Shown here one piece after another: positions 1 to 7,653 of a stretch of DNA of 17,005 bases (position 1 is the first letter of the stretch; every line of letters starts with the position of its first letter). Position numbers and translations under genes: made by a program. Source of the stretch: Bacillota bacterium (GTDB taxonomy: Bacteria; Bacillota; Clostridia; DSM-8532); the NCBI GenBank assembly GCA_023410885.1, contig JAEYPI010000250.1, positions 1 to 17,005 of the forward strand. Direction: 5' to 3'. The notes under the pieces are model-generated. The model saw nothing but the letters and a program-made list of their open reading frames with translations. It was not told the origin of the DNA and made no database searches.

Positions 1-1
1 A

Positions 2-46
2 ATCAAAATTATGGATCTGGATATCCACGTTGCCATGAACGGCTAA
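2..46 (+). CDS. C-terminal end of an upstream gene (partial, unidentified)
   Basis: An open frame enters from the left edge and ends at a TAA at 44-46. It reads IKIMDLDIHVAMNG. The alternation of hydrophobic and charged residues is plausible for a protein C-terminus, but 14 codons are too few to name a family or to prove coding. No clear intrinsic terminator follows the stop, so transcription from this gene could run into the region ahead of the chemotaxis receptor gene. It could equally be chance open frame. Confidence 0.35.
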   Translation: MKIMDLDIHVAMNG

Positions 47-128
47 AAGGTATCGGAATCTACTATAAACGTTTTATCAAAATTTTTACAATAGTCGCTA
101 ACTATCAAAAGATTGCAGAGAAAACATC

Positions 129-157
129 TTTACAAAACGCTTGCATTGAGCAATAAT
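129..157 (+). promoter_or_regulatory. Candidate SigA promoter for a structured leader
   Basis: TTTACA (129-134) and AATAAT (152-157) are separated by 17 bp and each match the -35 and -10 consensus at five of six positions. The predicted start near 164-166 falls exactly where the first helix of the downstream leader begins (166). That coincidence raises its credibility. The region is AT-rich, so a chance match is possible. Confidence 0.45.
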
Positions 158-163
158 GATTAT

Positions 164-317
164 TGACCACAGTCACACAAAGGTGCAAGGGAAGCAGGTA
201 ACCATCACTTTTGTAACGTAGAATGGAGTTAGGCTGGGTTTTTATTTAGACACACTAATAGGGAACCTTATGAGAATCGAGTCTTGTGGTACGTTCTGTA
301 AGAACGGGCCACTTTTT
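164..317 (+). promoter_or_regulatory. Candidate attenuator-type leader or small RNA, class not recognised
   Basis: Three pairings are visible. ACCACA at 166-171 pairs with TGTGGT at 285-290 as a closing helix. ACAAAGGTG at 177-185 pairs with CACTTTTGT at 206-214 (nine pairs, one G-U) around a 20-nt loop. AGAC at 247-250 can pair with GTCT at 281-284. The 3' strand of the closing helix overlaps the 5' arm of a terminator hairpin (286-317), so the two are mutually exclusive, as in a riboswitch or other attenuator. I compared it by eye with c-di-GMP-I and -II, cobalamin, lysine, SAM, TPP, ydaO and T-box consensus motifs and saw no match. It could regulate the receptor gene that follows or be a free-standing small RNA. 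Confidence 0.4.
286..317 (+). terminator. Intrinsic terminator upstream of the chemotaxis receptor gene
   Basis: GTGG at 286-289 pairs with CCAC at 309-312, and CGTTCT at 292-297 pairs with AGAACG at 301-306 across a 3-nt loop. Between them lie one G-U wobble and one mismatch. The hairpin is followed directly by five T residues. It lies about 130 bp before the receptor start, so it acts either as an attenuator or as the end of a short upstream transcript. Confidence 0.7.
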
Positions 318-379
318 AATGTATTATTATTTTTTGTAAAAAGAACGATAATATAGGTGGATTGTCATTTATCTGAGGG

Positions 380-387
380 GCCGATAG
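380..387 (+). promoter_or_regulatory. SigD/FliA-like -10 element
   Basis: GCCGATAG matches the motility sigma factor -10 consensus GCCGATAT at seven of eight positions and lies 61 bp before a chemotaxis receptor start, a typical SigD regulon gene. There is no TAAA-type -35 at the usual 14-16 bp spacing upstream, which weakens the call. Confidence 0.35.
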
Positions 388-410
388 TTCATTGTTAAAC
401 AATAAACTAT
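384..410 (+). repeat. 27-bp near-perfect palindrome, operator-like
   Basis: ATAGTT-C-ATTGTT (384-396) is mirrored by AACAAT-A-AACTAT (398-410) around a central A at 397. Twelve of thirteen positions pair and only C390/A404 mismatch. A further copy of AACTAT follows at 413-418. It overlaps the SigD-like -10 and its expected start point. No T-run follows, so it is not an intrinsic terminator. Its symmetry suits a homodimeric DNA-binding repressor, or else a hairpin at the 5' end of the receptor mRNA. Confidence 0.6.
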
Positions 411-448
411 AAAACTATTTGCTCAAGTAGACTGAAGGGAGTCTAAAT

Positions 449-1936
449 ATGATGAAGCAGGATACATACAACACGAAAAGAGTCAATAGGGTCAGTGTTC
501 TGGTGACGGTATTTATTGTATTACTTATGGCTGTTCAAGCGGCCATAACAGGAGGAATGACAGCAGGAATCAAGATTCTGTCGCAAGGTTCAGGTATTGC
601 CATTCTATCAATTATTCTCTATTTCATCCCTATGAAACCCTATGTAAAAGGACTGTTTTTCGGCCTCATTCCCGGAGTTGCTATTAGCGCATTATTCATC
701 CTTGATAAATATGCATTAAATAAACACTATCTTCTTATCATATCGGTTACATTGGTTGCCTTGTATTTTAAAAAGGAAATACTGATTATATTTGGTGCCA
801 TATTGGATATTTTGCTTATCGGGGTTTATCTCATAAAGCCAGAGAATCTTATGGGTCCCGGCGGTTCATTGTCTGCTTTTGTTTCTGTCTTGATTATTTT
901 TAATGGAATAATCGTATTACTTTTCTTATTGACCTCATGGGGAAGGAAATTGGTTGATGAAGCCTATGAGAAGGAAGTACATGCCAACCGACTCTTGGAG
1001 CAGCTTAAAAGCACTTTTGATAAAATAGAGGAAGGTGCTGACATACTTAATCAAAACATTCGTTTGTTTGATACCAATATTCATGAGATGGGTGAATCAA
1101 GTAAGAATATTACAATTTCCATGAATGAGATGGCCAAGGCTATTCAAGAAGAGGCTGTTAGTGCTTACAAGGTCAATGAAACGATGACGGATTCTATTCA
1201 ATCGGTAAATGAGTCCCGGGATATTTCGCAAGGAATAGCTCAGAAGTCTTTAGAAATGAGCCAGAAGGTTGATGAAGGTTGGCTGCAAATTGAGAAAATA
1301 AATACTCAGATGCAAACCATTAGTAATGCTATCAATGCCGCTACATATACTGTCTCGGATCTTCAAACAAGTTTGGACAAAGTCAATAGCCTGCTTGAAG
1401 GAATAACTCAAATTGCGGGGCAAACGAACCTTCTTGCCTTAAATGCAGCTATTGAATCAGCTCGTGCCGGGGAACACGGGAGAGGGTTTGCAGTAGTCGC
1501 AGATGAAGTGAGAAAGCTTGCTGAACAAAGTGCCAGTATTACGAAGGATATCACGCTTGTGACCACAGGACTAGCCCAAAAATCAAAAGAAGCCATTGAA
1601 ACGGTGACCAAGGGGAATGAAGCTACCTGTGAAGGGGAAAAGCTTATTGAAGGGATTTCGAGGGGGTTCCAAGATATAAAACAGGCTTTCGATGATACAA
1701 ACAACGCTATAGTGGAGGGACTTCAAAAAACAGAAGCAGTGGCTGTAAAGTTTTCTGTTGTGGATCATCAAATTGAAAACGTGGCAAGTATTTCGGAAGA
1801 AAACGCGGCATCAACCCAAGAGGTACTGGCAACAGTTGAAAACCAAAATCAGCAGATGCGTCAACTGACTCAATCATTAAAGGAAATACAGCAATTAAGT
1901 AATCAGTTGAAAGAGCTTGTTGGCTCAAAAGTTTGA
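449..1936 (+). CDS. Methyl-accepting chemotaxis protein with polytopic membrane N-terminus
   Basis: A chemotaxis receptor that would relay a signal to the CheA/CheW kinase complex at the cytoplasmic membrane. Residues about 15-165 hold roughly six hydrophobic segments with very short connecting loops, so there is no extracellular Cache or four-helix sensor. A HAMP domain is not evident: the last segment leads into a coiled region (about 165-190) and the long signalling helices. The conserved hairpin tip is clear, with [15 protein letters not shown] beginning at residue 322, followed by the [16 protein letters not shown] block. Glu/Gln-rich methylation helices flank it. The ATG at 449 lies 7 nt after AGGGAG (436-441); an ATG at 452 is also possible. 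The signal sensed is unknown and may be membrane state or a small hydrophobic molecule. No other chemotaxis gene lies nearby. Confidence 0.92.
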   Translation: MMKQDTYNTKRVNRVSVLVTVFIVLLMAVQAAITGGMTAGIKILSQGSGIAILSIILYFIPMKPYVKGLFFGLIPGVAISALFILDKYALNKHYLLIISVTLVALYFKKEILIIFGAILDILLIGVYLIKPENLMGPGGSLSAFVSVLIIFNGIIVLLFLLTSWGRKLVDEAYEKEVHANRLLEQLKSTFDKIEEGADILNQNIRLFDTNIHEMGESSKNITISMNEMAKAIQEEAVSAYKVNETMTDSIQSVNESRDISQGIAQKSLEMSQKVDEGWLQIEKINTQMQTISNAINAATYTVSDLQTSLDKVNSLLEGITQIAGQTNLLALNAAIESARAGEHGRGFAVVADEVRKLAEQSASITKDITLVTTGLAQKSKEAIETVTKGNEATCEGEKLIEGISRGFQDIKQAFDDTNNAIVEGLQKTEAVAVKFSVVDHQIENVASISEENAASTQEVLATVENQNQQMRQLTQSLKEIQQLSNQLKELVGSKV

Positions 1937-1990
1937 TTATTCGTTGCCAGAGGTGGAAATGCTGATTAATAGAATACATTGGTAAAACCA

Positions 1991-1999
1991 TGGTATAAT
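1991..1999 (+). promoter_or_regulatory. Extended -10 promoter of the hemolysin III gene
   Basis: TGGTATAAT is an exact extended -10 element (TGn plus consensus TATAAT). No good -35 is seen at standard spacing, which extended -10 promoters tolerate. The expected start near 2006 leaves a leader of about 20 nt before the GTG start. Confidence 0.6.
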
Positions 2000-2027
2000 A
2001 CTTGTAAAAAACTAAAGGAAGAATACT

Positions 2028-2681
2028 GTGGAAGAAACAAACGTCAAAAATGCAATTTACAGCTTGGGTGAGGAAATCGCCAACGCAACAACCCATGGCC
2101 CCATGGCGGCCTTGGCTTTGTTAGCTTTGCCTTATGCATCAATAAGAGCTTATGTCAAAGGCGGAGTTACTGATGCGATCGGAGTAAGCCTGTTTGTTAT
2201 TTCAGTCTTTTTAATGCTTCTGGCTTCTACGCTTTATCATGTGATGGCTTCCGGAACCAGACATAAAAAAATATTTAAAATTCTGGACCATATTTTTATC
2301 TATGTGGCTATTGCAGGAACCTATACCCCTATTGCACTTTCCATTATCGGGGGCTGGCAAGGTATACTTATTACTATTGTTCAATGGGGGATGGTGCTTT
2401 TCGGTATTCTGTATAAATCCATCTCAAAGCATTCCATTCCCAAAATCAGTGTGACCATTTATCTTGTCATGGGCTGGACCATTATCTTTTTTATGCCCAT
2501 CTTTTTAGCTAATGCCCCGACACCCTTGTCGGTTCTCATCACTTTAGGGGGCATATTGTATTCTGCAGGTGTTTATTTCTATGCTAAAAAAGGGGTAAGA
2601 TTTTACCACATGGTCTGGCATTTCTTCGTTAATCTTGGTGCACTTAGCCACTTTATCGGTATCGTGTTTTTCTTAAGATAA
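2028..2681 (+). CDS. Hemolysin III / PAQR-like family membrane protein
   Basis: A 217-residue integral membrane protein of the YqfA/hemolysin III branch of the PAQR superfamily. Seven hydrophobic segments are visible. The family's polar signature residues are present: EEIANATTHG near residues 15-24, STLYH with His71, Asp87-His88 in DHIFIY, and HMVWH with His194 and His198 near the C-terminus. In relatives these residues form a zinc-hydrolase-like site in the membrane; the physiological role in bacteria is unsettled despite the hemolysin name. The start is GTG, six nt after AAGGAAGA (2014-2021), and length is normal for the family. It appears to be a single-gene unit between its own extended -10 promoter and the infC promoter. 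No terminator is visible after it. Confidence 0.88.
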   Translation: MEETNVKNAIYSLGEEIANATTHGPMAALALLALPYASIRAYVKGGVTDAIGVSLFVISVFLMLLASTLYHVMASGTRHKKIFKILDHIFIYVAIAGTYTPIALSIIGGWQGILITIVQWGMVLFGILYKSISKHSIPKISVTIYLVMGWTIIFFMPIFLANAPTPLSVLITLGGILYSAGVYFYAKKGVRFYHMVWHFFVNLGALSHFIGIVFFLR

Positions 2682-2715
2682 TAGGGAAGGGGACAGTTTC
2701 CGACCTAGAAATTGC

Positions 2716-2744
2716 TTGACACGGTCAACATGATGCTGTATAGT
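2716..2744 (+). promoter_or_regulatory. SigA promoter of the infC-rpmI-rplT operon
   Basis: A perfect -35 TTGACA (2716-2721) and a -10 TATAGT (2739-2744, five of six) are separated by the optimal 17 bp. The expected start near 2751 produces a leader of about 230 nt ahead of infC, matching the long regulated leaders of this operon in Firmicutes. Confidence 0.8.
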
Positions 2745-2750
2745 ATATGA

Positions 2751-2890
2751 AGTAATCAAGTAGAAGCCATGCTTCTCACCTTGTCCGGCATAAGCTGGCG
2801 GGTCAATAGCGTGATCTAATGCGCGCTGCGCATTGTAAGATTCGTTTGTTGGCATTCAAAACAGGTGAGATACGCTTCACCTGTTTTTTT
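2751..2890 (+). promoter_or_regulatory. L20-type attenuator leader of the infC operon
   Basis: The leader contains several hairpins: AGAAGC/GCTTCT at 2762-2776, a CCGGC/GCTGG hairpin at 2785-2798, and a perfect seven-pair AATGCGC/GCGCATT hairpin at 2818-2834. It ends in a strong terminator. TCTCACCT at 2774-2781 is exactly complementary to AGGTGAGA at 2863-2870, the 5' arm of that terminator, so an antiterminator of eight pairs is available. In Bacillus the same operon is attenuated by ribosomal protein L20, whose leader mimics its 23S rRNA site. The position and mutually exclusive folds support that assignment, but I did not match the L20 binding site base by base. Confidence 0.65.
2858..2890 (+). 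terminator. Attenuator terminator in the infC leader
   Basis: AACAGGTGA at 2860-2868 pairs with TCACCTGTT at 2877-2885, extended by A-T pairs, with an 8-nt loop. The T-run continues to 2890. It lies inside the leader about 90 nt before infC, so it would end transcription early unless the antiterminator forms. Confidence 0.85.
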
Positions 2891-2967
2891 GATTCATTAT
2901 GGGCTATAAGGCCTGTGGTGCGTGAGCAGAAGGTTCCTGCTCCAAAAGTAAAGGTTCATAATTATTC

Positions 2968-2974
2968 GGAGGTG
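2968..2974 (+). promoter_or_regulatory. infC: Ribosome-binding site deciding the ATT start of infC
   Basis: GGAGGTG lies 7 nt before ATT at 2982 and about 80 nt before the first in-frame ATG at 3057. Only the ATT (2982, or less well 2979) is at working distance. Confidence 0.85.
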
Positions 2975-2981
2975 TTTTATT

Positions 2982-3497
2982 ATTAGCAAGGACCAAACAC
3001 AGATCAATTCATTAATTCGTGACAAGGAAGTACGTTTAATCGACGCGGATGGCACCATGATTGGAGTCGTCTCTGCTAGAGAGGCTCAGCTTAAAGCAAA
3101 CGAAAGGGAATTAGATCTGGTAAAGATATCTCCCAATGCGAACCCGCCTGTTTGCAAGATTATGGACTATGGGAAATTTCTCTACGAACAGAACAAAAGA
3201 GACAAGGAAGCCAAGAAAAAACAGAATATCATTGAAGTTAAAGAATTGAGACTTTCAGCTAAGATTGAAGATCATGACTATAACTTCAAAGCGAAGAATG
3301 CCATGAAATTCCTTGAAGATGGTGATAAGGTTAAAATTTCAATCCGCTTTAGGGGTCGTGAAATTGCCTATTCAACCTTAGGTCGTGAGGTTTTGAATAA
3401 GTTCGCCGAAACCGTCAAGGAGTTTGGAAAAGTGGATAGACCTCCTGTTATGGAAGGCAGGACAATGTCCATGATATTAAGTCCTCATAAAAAATAA
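2982..3497 (+). CDS. infC: Translation initiation factor IF-3 with ATT start
   Basis: IF-3 binds the 30S subunit, blocks premature 50S joining and proofreads the start codon and initiator tRNA. From ATT the protein is 171 residues, normal for IF-3, and begins [20 protein letters not shown], the family N-terminus. A start at ATG 3057 would remove 25 residues of the N-domain. Visible hallmarks are [17 protein letters not shown] in the N-domain, the lysine-rich linker (DKEAKKKQ), and the C-domain blocks [17 protein letters not shown] and RFRGREI. The non-AUG start is the known basis of IF-3 autoregulation in E. coli, because IF-3 discriminates against its own AUU. It is first in an operon with rpmI and rplT, so both start-codon discrimination and L20 attenuation probably act here. 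Confidence 0.97.
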   Translation: MSKDQTQINSLIRDKEVRLIDADGTMIGVVSAREAQLKANERELDLVKISPNANPPVCKIMDYGKFLYEQNKRDKEAKKKQNIIEVKELRLSAKIEDHDYNFKAKNAMKFLEDGDKVKISIRFRGREIAYSTLGREVLNKFAETVKEFGKVDRPPVMEGRTMSMILSPHKK

Positions 3498-3516
3498 GAT
3501 AAGGGAGGTTAGTCAT

Positions 3517-3714
3517 ATGCCAAAGCTTAAGAGCCATAGTGGTTCAAAGAAAAGATTTAAGCTTTCTGCTACCGGAAAGGTCATTAGAACTAAAGGTTAT
3601 AAGAATCATATCCTCACAAAAAAGTCTACCAAGAGGAAGAGAAATCTTCGTAAAGATTCTGTTGCATCCGATGCAAATGCTGCTACCATTAAGCAAATGC
3701 TGCCCTACGCATAA
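3517..3714 (+). CDS. rpmI: 50S ribosomal protein L35
   Basis: A 65-residue, very basic protein beginning [21 protein letters not shown], the L35 signature, with the conserved [15 protein letters not shown] block. L35 sits in the large ribosomal subunit. Length is standard. The ATG follows AAGGGAGG with good spacing, and the gene lies 19 nt after infC and 24 nt before rplT in the conserved order. Expression should follow the operon leader, with L20 as the likely repressor. Confidence 0.98.
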   Translation: MPKLKSHSGSKKRFKLSATGKVIRTKGYKNHILTKKSTKRKRNLRKDSVASDANAATIKQMLPYA

Positions 3715-3738
3715 ACAATAAGAGAGAGGTGTTAAATC

Positions 3739-4083
3739 ATGTCCCGAGTAAAAGGTGGAATGCGCACTCGCGCAAGACATAAAAAGATCCTCAAGCTTGC
3801 GAAGGGCTATTTTGGAGCAAAGAGCAAGCTTTATAGAGTTGCTAACCAAGCGGTTATGAAGTCCCTTAACTACGCGTTCAGGGATAGAAAGCAAAAGAAA
3901 CGCGAGTTCAGAAAGCTCTGGATTGCACGTATCAATGCTGCATCCCGTATGAGCGGTTTGTCCTATAGCAAGTTCATGAACGCCCTTAAAAAAGCAGGTA
4001 TTTCTTTAAACAGAAAGGTACTTGCCGATATGGCTGTTAATGATCCAGCTGGATTTAAGGCACTTGTAGAAAAGGTGAGATAA
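3739..4083 (+). CDS. rplT: 50S ribosomal protein L20
   Basis: A 114-residue basic protein. The long N-terminal arm ([20 protein letters not shown]) and the globular part with [11 protein letters not shown] and GLSYSKFM are diagnostic for L20. It binds 23S rRNA early in 50S assembly. In Bacillus it also represses its own operon by promoting attenuation in the infC leader, and the leader at 2751-2890 fits that loop. A GAGAGAGGTG ribosome-binding site precedes the ATG. A terminator follows at 4109-4140, closing the operon. Confidence 0.98.
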   Translation: MSRVKGGMRTRARHKKILKLAKGYFGAKSKLYRVANQAVMKSLNYAFRDRKQKKREFRKLWIARINAASRMSGLSYSKFMNALKKAGISLNRKVLADMAVNDPAGFKALVEKVR

Positions 4084-4108
4084 TCATTTTCTTTAACAAG
4101 GCATACTG

Positions 4109-4140
4109 AAGTCCCTCACCTATCGTGTGACGGGACTTTT
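4109..4140 (+). terminator. Terminator of the infC-rpmI-rplT operon
   Basis: AAGTCCC (4109-4115) pairs with GGGACTT (4132-4138). The stem continues as TCAC/GTGA with a single bulged C, and four T residues end at 4140. It lies 26 nt after the rplT stop. Confidence 0.85.
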
Positions 4141-4182
4141 GTTCATTTATACTTTCTTTCCCGTATACGGAGGCTTTTCTTT

Positions 4183-4977
4183 ATGAATCATATTCGGATT
4201 ACTTCAGCGTCAAACCCCATAATAAAAGAGTTACGCTCCCTTGCTGATAAAAAAGGCAGGCTTCAAGAGAAGGCCCTCCTTTTGGAAGGCCTTCGATTGG
4301 TGGAGGATGCTGCGGATTTTGGGGCTGATATTCGATATTTCGTTGTATCCGATAATTATCTTGGAAGAAATGAATCCCTTCTGTCAAGATTTCCCCATCA
4401 CAGGGTTATCCTATTACCTGATGATTTGTTCAGGCGGGTAGGTGGGACCGAAAATCCTCAAGGGATTATTGCGGTTGTTGAGCTTCCAACTCATGATCAG
4501 GCCGGGATCTTATCGCAGGTTAACCGCATCATTGTGCTGGAGGGGCTCCAGGACCCCGGCAATGTTGGAACCATCATCCGGACAGCCGATGCCTGTGGCT
4601 TTGATGCGATACTTCTTTCAAAGGACTGCGTAGATCCCTATAATCCCAAAGTGATTCGTTCGACCATGGGATCGCTTTTTCATCTTCCTGTCCTCATTTG
4701 CGAGGACATCTATCAAACGCTGGAAGCACTGAAAAAACGAAGCATTCAGATCATTGCTGCCCATCCCCGGGAGGCCATGCCCTGTTGGGAGGCTGACCTC
4801 TCAAAGGATATAGCCCTTGTCATAGGCAACGAGGGAAACGGTCTTACAGAGTGTATGCTGAACCTGTCTGACAAGAAAGTGATGATTCCCATGTGCGGAA
4901 GGACAGAATCCCTTAATGCCTCTACCGCCGCTGCTATGCTCTTATATGAGGGGATGAGGCAAAGGCATCAAAGATAA
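4183..4977 (+). CDS. TrmH/SpoU-family RNA 2'-O-methyltransferase
   Basis: A SPOUT-class enzyme predicted to transfer methyl from S-adenosylmethionine to a ribose 2'-OH in rRNA or tRNA. The N-terminal substrate-binding domain spans about residues 10-100 (ITSASNPIIKELRSL, then LLEGLRLVEDA). The knotted catalytic domain has all three motifs: motif 1 with Asn127 and Arg133 (NVGTIIRTADACGF), motif 2 with Asn216-Glu217-Gly218 (LVIGNEGNGL), and motif 3 with Ser243-Leu-Asn245 (MIPMCGRTESLNASTAA). The 264-residue length is typical of the YsgA/TsnR-like group, which also sits downstream of infC-rpmI-rplT in Bacillus. GGAGG (4169-4173) lies 9 nt before the ATG. It is separated from rplT by a terminator and has no obvious strong promoter, so read-through may contribute. 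The target nucleotide cannot be read from sequence. Confidence 0.93.
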   Translation: MNHIRITSASNPIIKELRSLADKKGRLQEKALLLEGLRLVEDAADFGADIRYFVVSDNYLGRNESLLSRFPHHRVILLPDDLFRRVGGTENPQGIIAVVELPTHDQAGILSQVNRIIVLEGLQDPGNVGTIIRTADACGFDAILLSKDCVDPYNPKVIRSTMGSLFHLPVLICEDIYQTLEALKKRSIQIIAAHPREAMPCWEADLSKDIALVIGNEGNGLTECMLNLSDKKVMIPMCGRTESLNASTAAAMLLYEGMRQRHQR

Positions 4978-5078
4978 AGCCGATGAGGTCATTTCTCAAA
5001 AAATTATTGTATTGTATATCAAAAAAAGAACGGAATAGGAATGTTTTTTCTCATAATGGACAAAATTTTTGAAAGTCC

Positions 5079-5107
5079 TTGAAAAAGAAAATTAAATCAT
5101 ATAAAAT
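5079..5107 (+). promoter_or_regulatory. SigA promoter of gap
   Basis: TTGAAA (5079-5084) and TAAAAT (5102-5107) at 17-bp spacing, each five of six to consensus. The expected start is near 5114. Just upstream lie GGAC at 5058-5061 mirrored by GTCC at 5075-5078, and a second TTGAAA at 5069-5074 exactly one helical turn away; these could mark an activator or repressor site. Confidence 0.65.
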
Positions 5108-5156
5108 AATCTGTGGATTTTGTGATTACTTTAACAAATTTCAATATGTTATCTAG

Positions 5157-6179
<1,023 letters not shown>

Positions 6180-6205
6180 CTATAAGCTTAATTCCTAAGT
6201 ATTTT

Positions 6206-6238
6206 GAGGAGCGGTTTCATTTGAAGCTGCTCCTTTTT
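6206..6238 (+). terminator. Terminator of gap
   Basis: A twelve-pair stem with two G-U pairs: AGGAGC from 6207 pairs with GCTCCT ending at 6234, with a loop of ATTT, followed by TTTT to 6238. It separates gap from pgk. Confidence 0.88.
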
Positions 6239-6296
6239 ACGAGTATCAAACAAAACCGATAAATCCAGATAAAATTCCAGCCTATTCGGTTATAGG

Positions 6297-6326
6297 TTGA
6301 AAAATATTCTAAAAATAAGGTAAAAT
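6297..6326 (+). promoter_or_regulatory. SigA promoter of pgk-tpiA-gpmI
   Basis: TTGAAA (6297-6302) and TAAAAT (6321-6326) at 18-bp spacing. Both hexamers are identical to those of the gap promoter, which suggests matched basal strength. It lies after the gap terminator. Confidence 0.6.
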
Positions 6327-6392
6327 ATAAAAGGTTCAATATTGTTTGGGTCTAATCATAATAAATCACTCTAAGAAGGAGTTGTGAATTCC

Positions 6393-7589
6393 ATGAGTAT
6401 GAAAAACAAAATGAGCATTTCCGACATGAACGTTAAGGGTAAGAGGGTCATAGCACGGGTAGACTTTAATGTACCCCTGGATGCAGAGGGAAACATAACT
6501 GATGATAAGAGAATTCAAGGCGCACTGCCCACCATTCAATATATTGTCGACAATGGCGGAAAGTTAATCCTCGTTTCCCACTTGGGAAGACCAAAGAATG
6601 GTCCCGAAGCTAAATATAGCATGAAGCCGGCAGCTAAGCGCTTAGGTGAGCTTTTAGGCAAGGAAGTCTTATTAGCTGCTGATGTTATTGGCGACGATGC
6701 AAAGGCAAAGGCTGCCAACCTTAAAGAAGGCGAAGTTTTAATGCTTGAGAATGTTCGTTTCCACAAGGAAGAGGAAAAGAATGATCCTGCCTTTGCAAAG
6801 GAACTTTCTACTCTTGCAGATATCTATGTTAATGATGCTTTCGGAACAGCTCATAGAGCTCATGCTTCAACAGCAGGTCTTGCTGATTATCTTCCTTCTT
6901 GCTGTGGTTTCCTCATTAAGAAAGAACTTGATTTTATGGGCAAAGCCCTTGATAACCCTGAAAGACCCTTTGTTGCCATTCTTGGTGGTGCTAAGGTTTC
7001 CGACAAAATCAGCGTTATTGAAAATCTATTGGATAAGGTTGATACCCTCATCATCGGCGGCGGTATGGCCTATACCTTCTTAAAGGCTCAGGGCCATAAT
7101 ATCGGTACCTCCATTTGTGAAATGGATAAGCTGGATTTAGCCAATAGCCTCCTTGCTAAGGCAAAGGAAAAGGGTGTGAATTTACTTCTACCCGTTGACA
7201 ACGTTGTGGGTAAGGAATTTAAGGCTGATACCGAATCCAAGACTGTTTGCTCCAGCAAGATTGAAGATGGCTGGATGGGTCTTGATATCGGTGAGAAGAC
7301 AATCACCCTTTTCTCCGAAGCCATTAAGGATGCCAAGACGGTTGTCTGGAACGGACCCATGGGCGTTTTTGAAATGGAGAAATTTGCGATTGGTACCAAG
7401 AAGGTGGCCGAGGCTCTTGCTAATTCAAACGCCATTTCCATTGTTGGCGGCGGAGATTCAGCAGCAGCGGTAGAACAACTTGGCTTTGCTGATAAGATCA
7501 CACACATTTCAACCGGCGGCGGTGCTTCTCTGGAATTCCTGGAAGGTAAAGAGCTTCCCGGTATTGCCGTTCTTAATGAGAAAAAATAG
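6393..7589 (+). CDS. pgk: Phosphoglycerate kinase
   Basis: Transfers phosphate from 1,3-bisphosphoglycerate to ADP, making ATP and 3-phosphoglycerate. Hallmarks in order: [29 protein letters not shown] (substrate side), [18 protein letters not shown] and GGGDSAAA (nucleotide side), and the C-terminal [18 protein letters not shown]. From ATG 6393 the protein is 398 residues, as expected. AAGGAG (6376-6381) is 11 nt upstream of this ATG; the in-frame GTG at 6384 is only 2 nt from it and is unlikely to be the start. Cotranscribed with tpiA (64-nt gap) and probably gpmI. Confidence 0.98.
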   Translation: MSMKNKMSISDMNVKGKRVIARVDFNVPLDAEGNITDDKRIQGALPTIQYIVDNGGKLILVSHLGRPKNGPEAKYSMKPAAKRLGELLGKEVLLAADVIGDDAKAKAANLKEGEVLMLENVRFHKEEEKNDPAFAKELSTLADIYVNDAFGTAHRAHASTAGLADYLPSCCGFLIKKELDFMGKALDNPERPFVAILGGAKVSDKISVIENLLDKVDTLIIGGGMAYTFLKAQGHNIGTSICEMDKLDLANSLLAKAKEKGVNLLLPVDNVVGKEFKADTESKTVCSSKIEDGWMGLDIGEKTITLFSEAIKDAKTVVWNGPMGVFEMEKFAIGTKKVAEALANSNAISIVGGGDSAAAVEQLGFADKITHISTGGGASLEFLEGKELPGIAVLNEKK

Positions 7590-7653
7590 GGTTTATTGCT
7601 CAGGCTTTATGGAAGAATAAGGATTAAGAAAGTCGAAAGGACGGAAAACTAAA

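Noticed and set aside
177..214. Resemblance to the SRP RNA domain IV motif (GGAAGCAG in a hairpin loop)
   Set aside because: The symmetric and asymmetric internal loops and tetraloop do not line up, and the flanking long rod with matching 5' and 3' ends is missing.
2683..2706. GGGAAGGGGACAGTTTCC, similar to REP-like elements of some Clostridia
   Set aside because: A single imperfect copy with only a 4-bp stem; no second copy was seen in the window and no transposase nearby.
2673..2855. A 60-codon minus-strand open frame in the infC leader
   Set aside because: It overlaps the consensus infC promoter and structured leader, has no good ribosome-binding site and no protein-like pattern.
4983..5010. 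Possible terminator TGAG/CTCA with following A-rich DNA after the methyltransferase gene
   Set aside because: Only a 4-bp stem and no T-run in the sense direction.
6384..6392. GTG at 6384 as start of pgk
   Set aside because: Only 2 nt separate it from AAGGAG; the ATG at 6393 is better spaced and gives the usual length.
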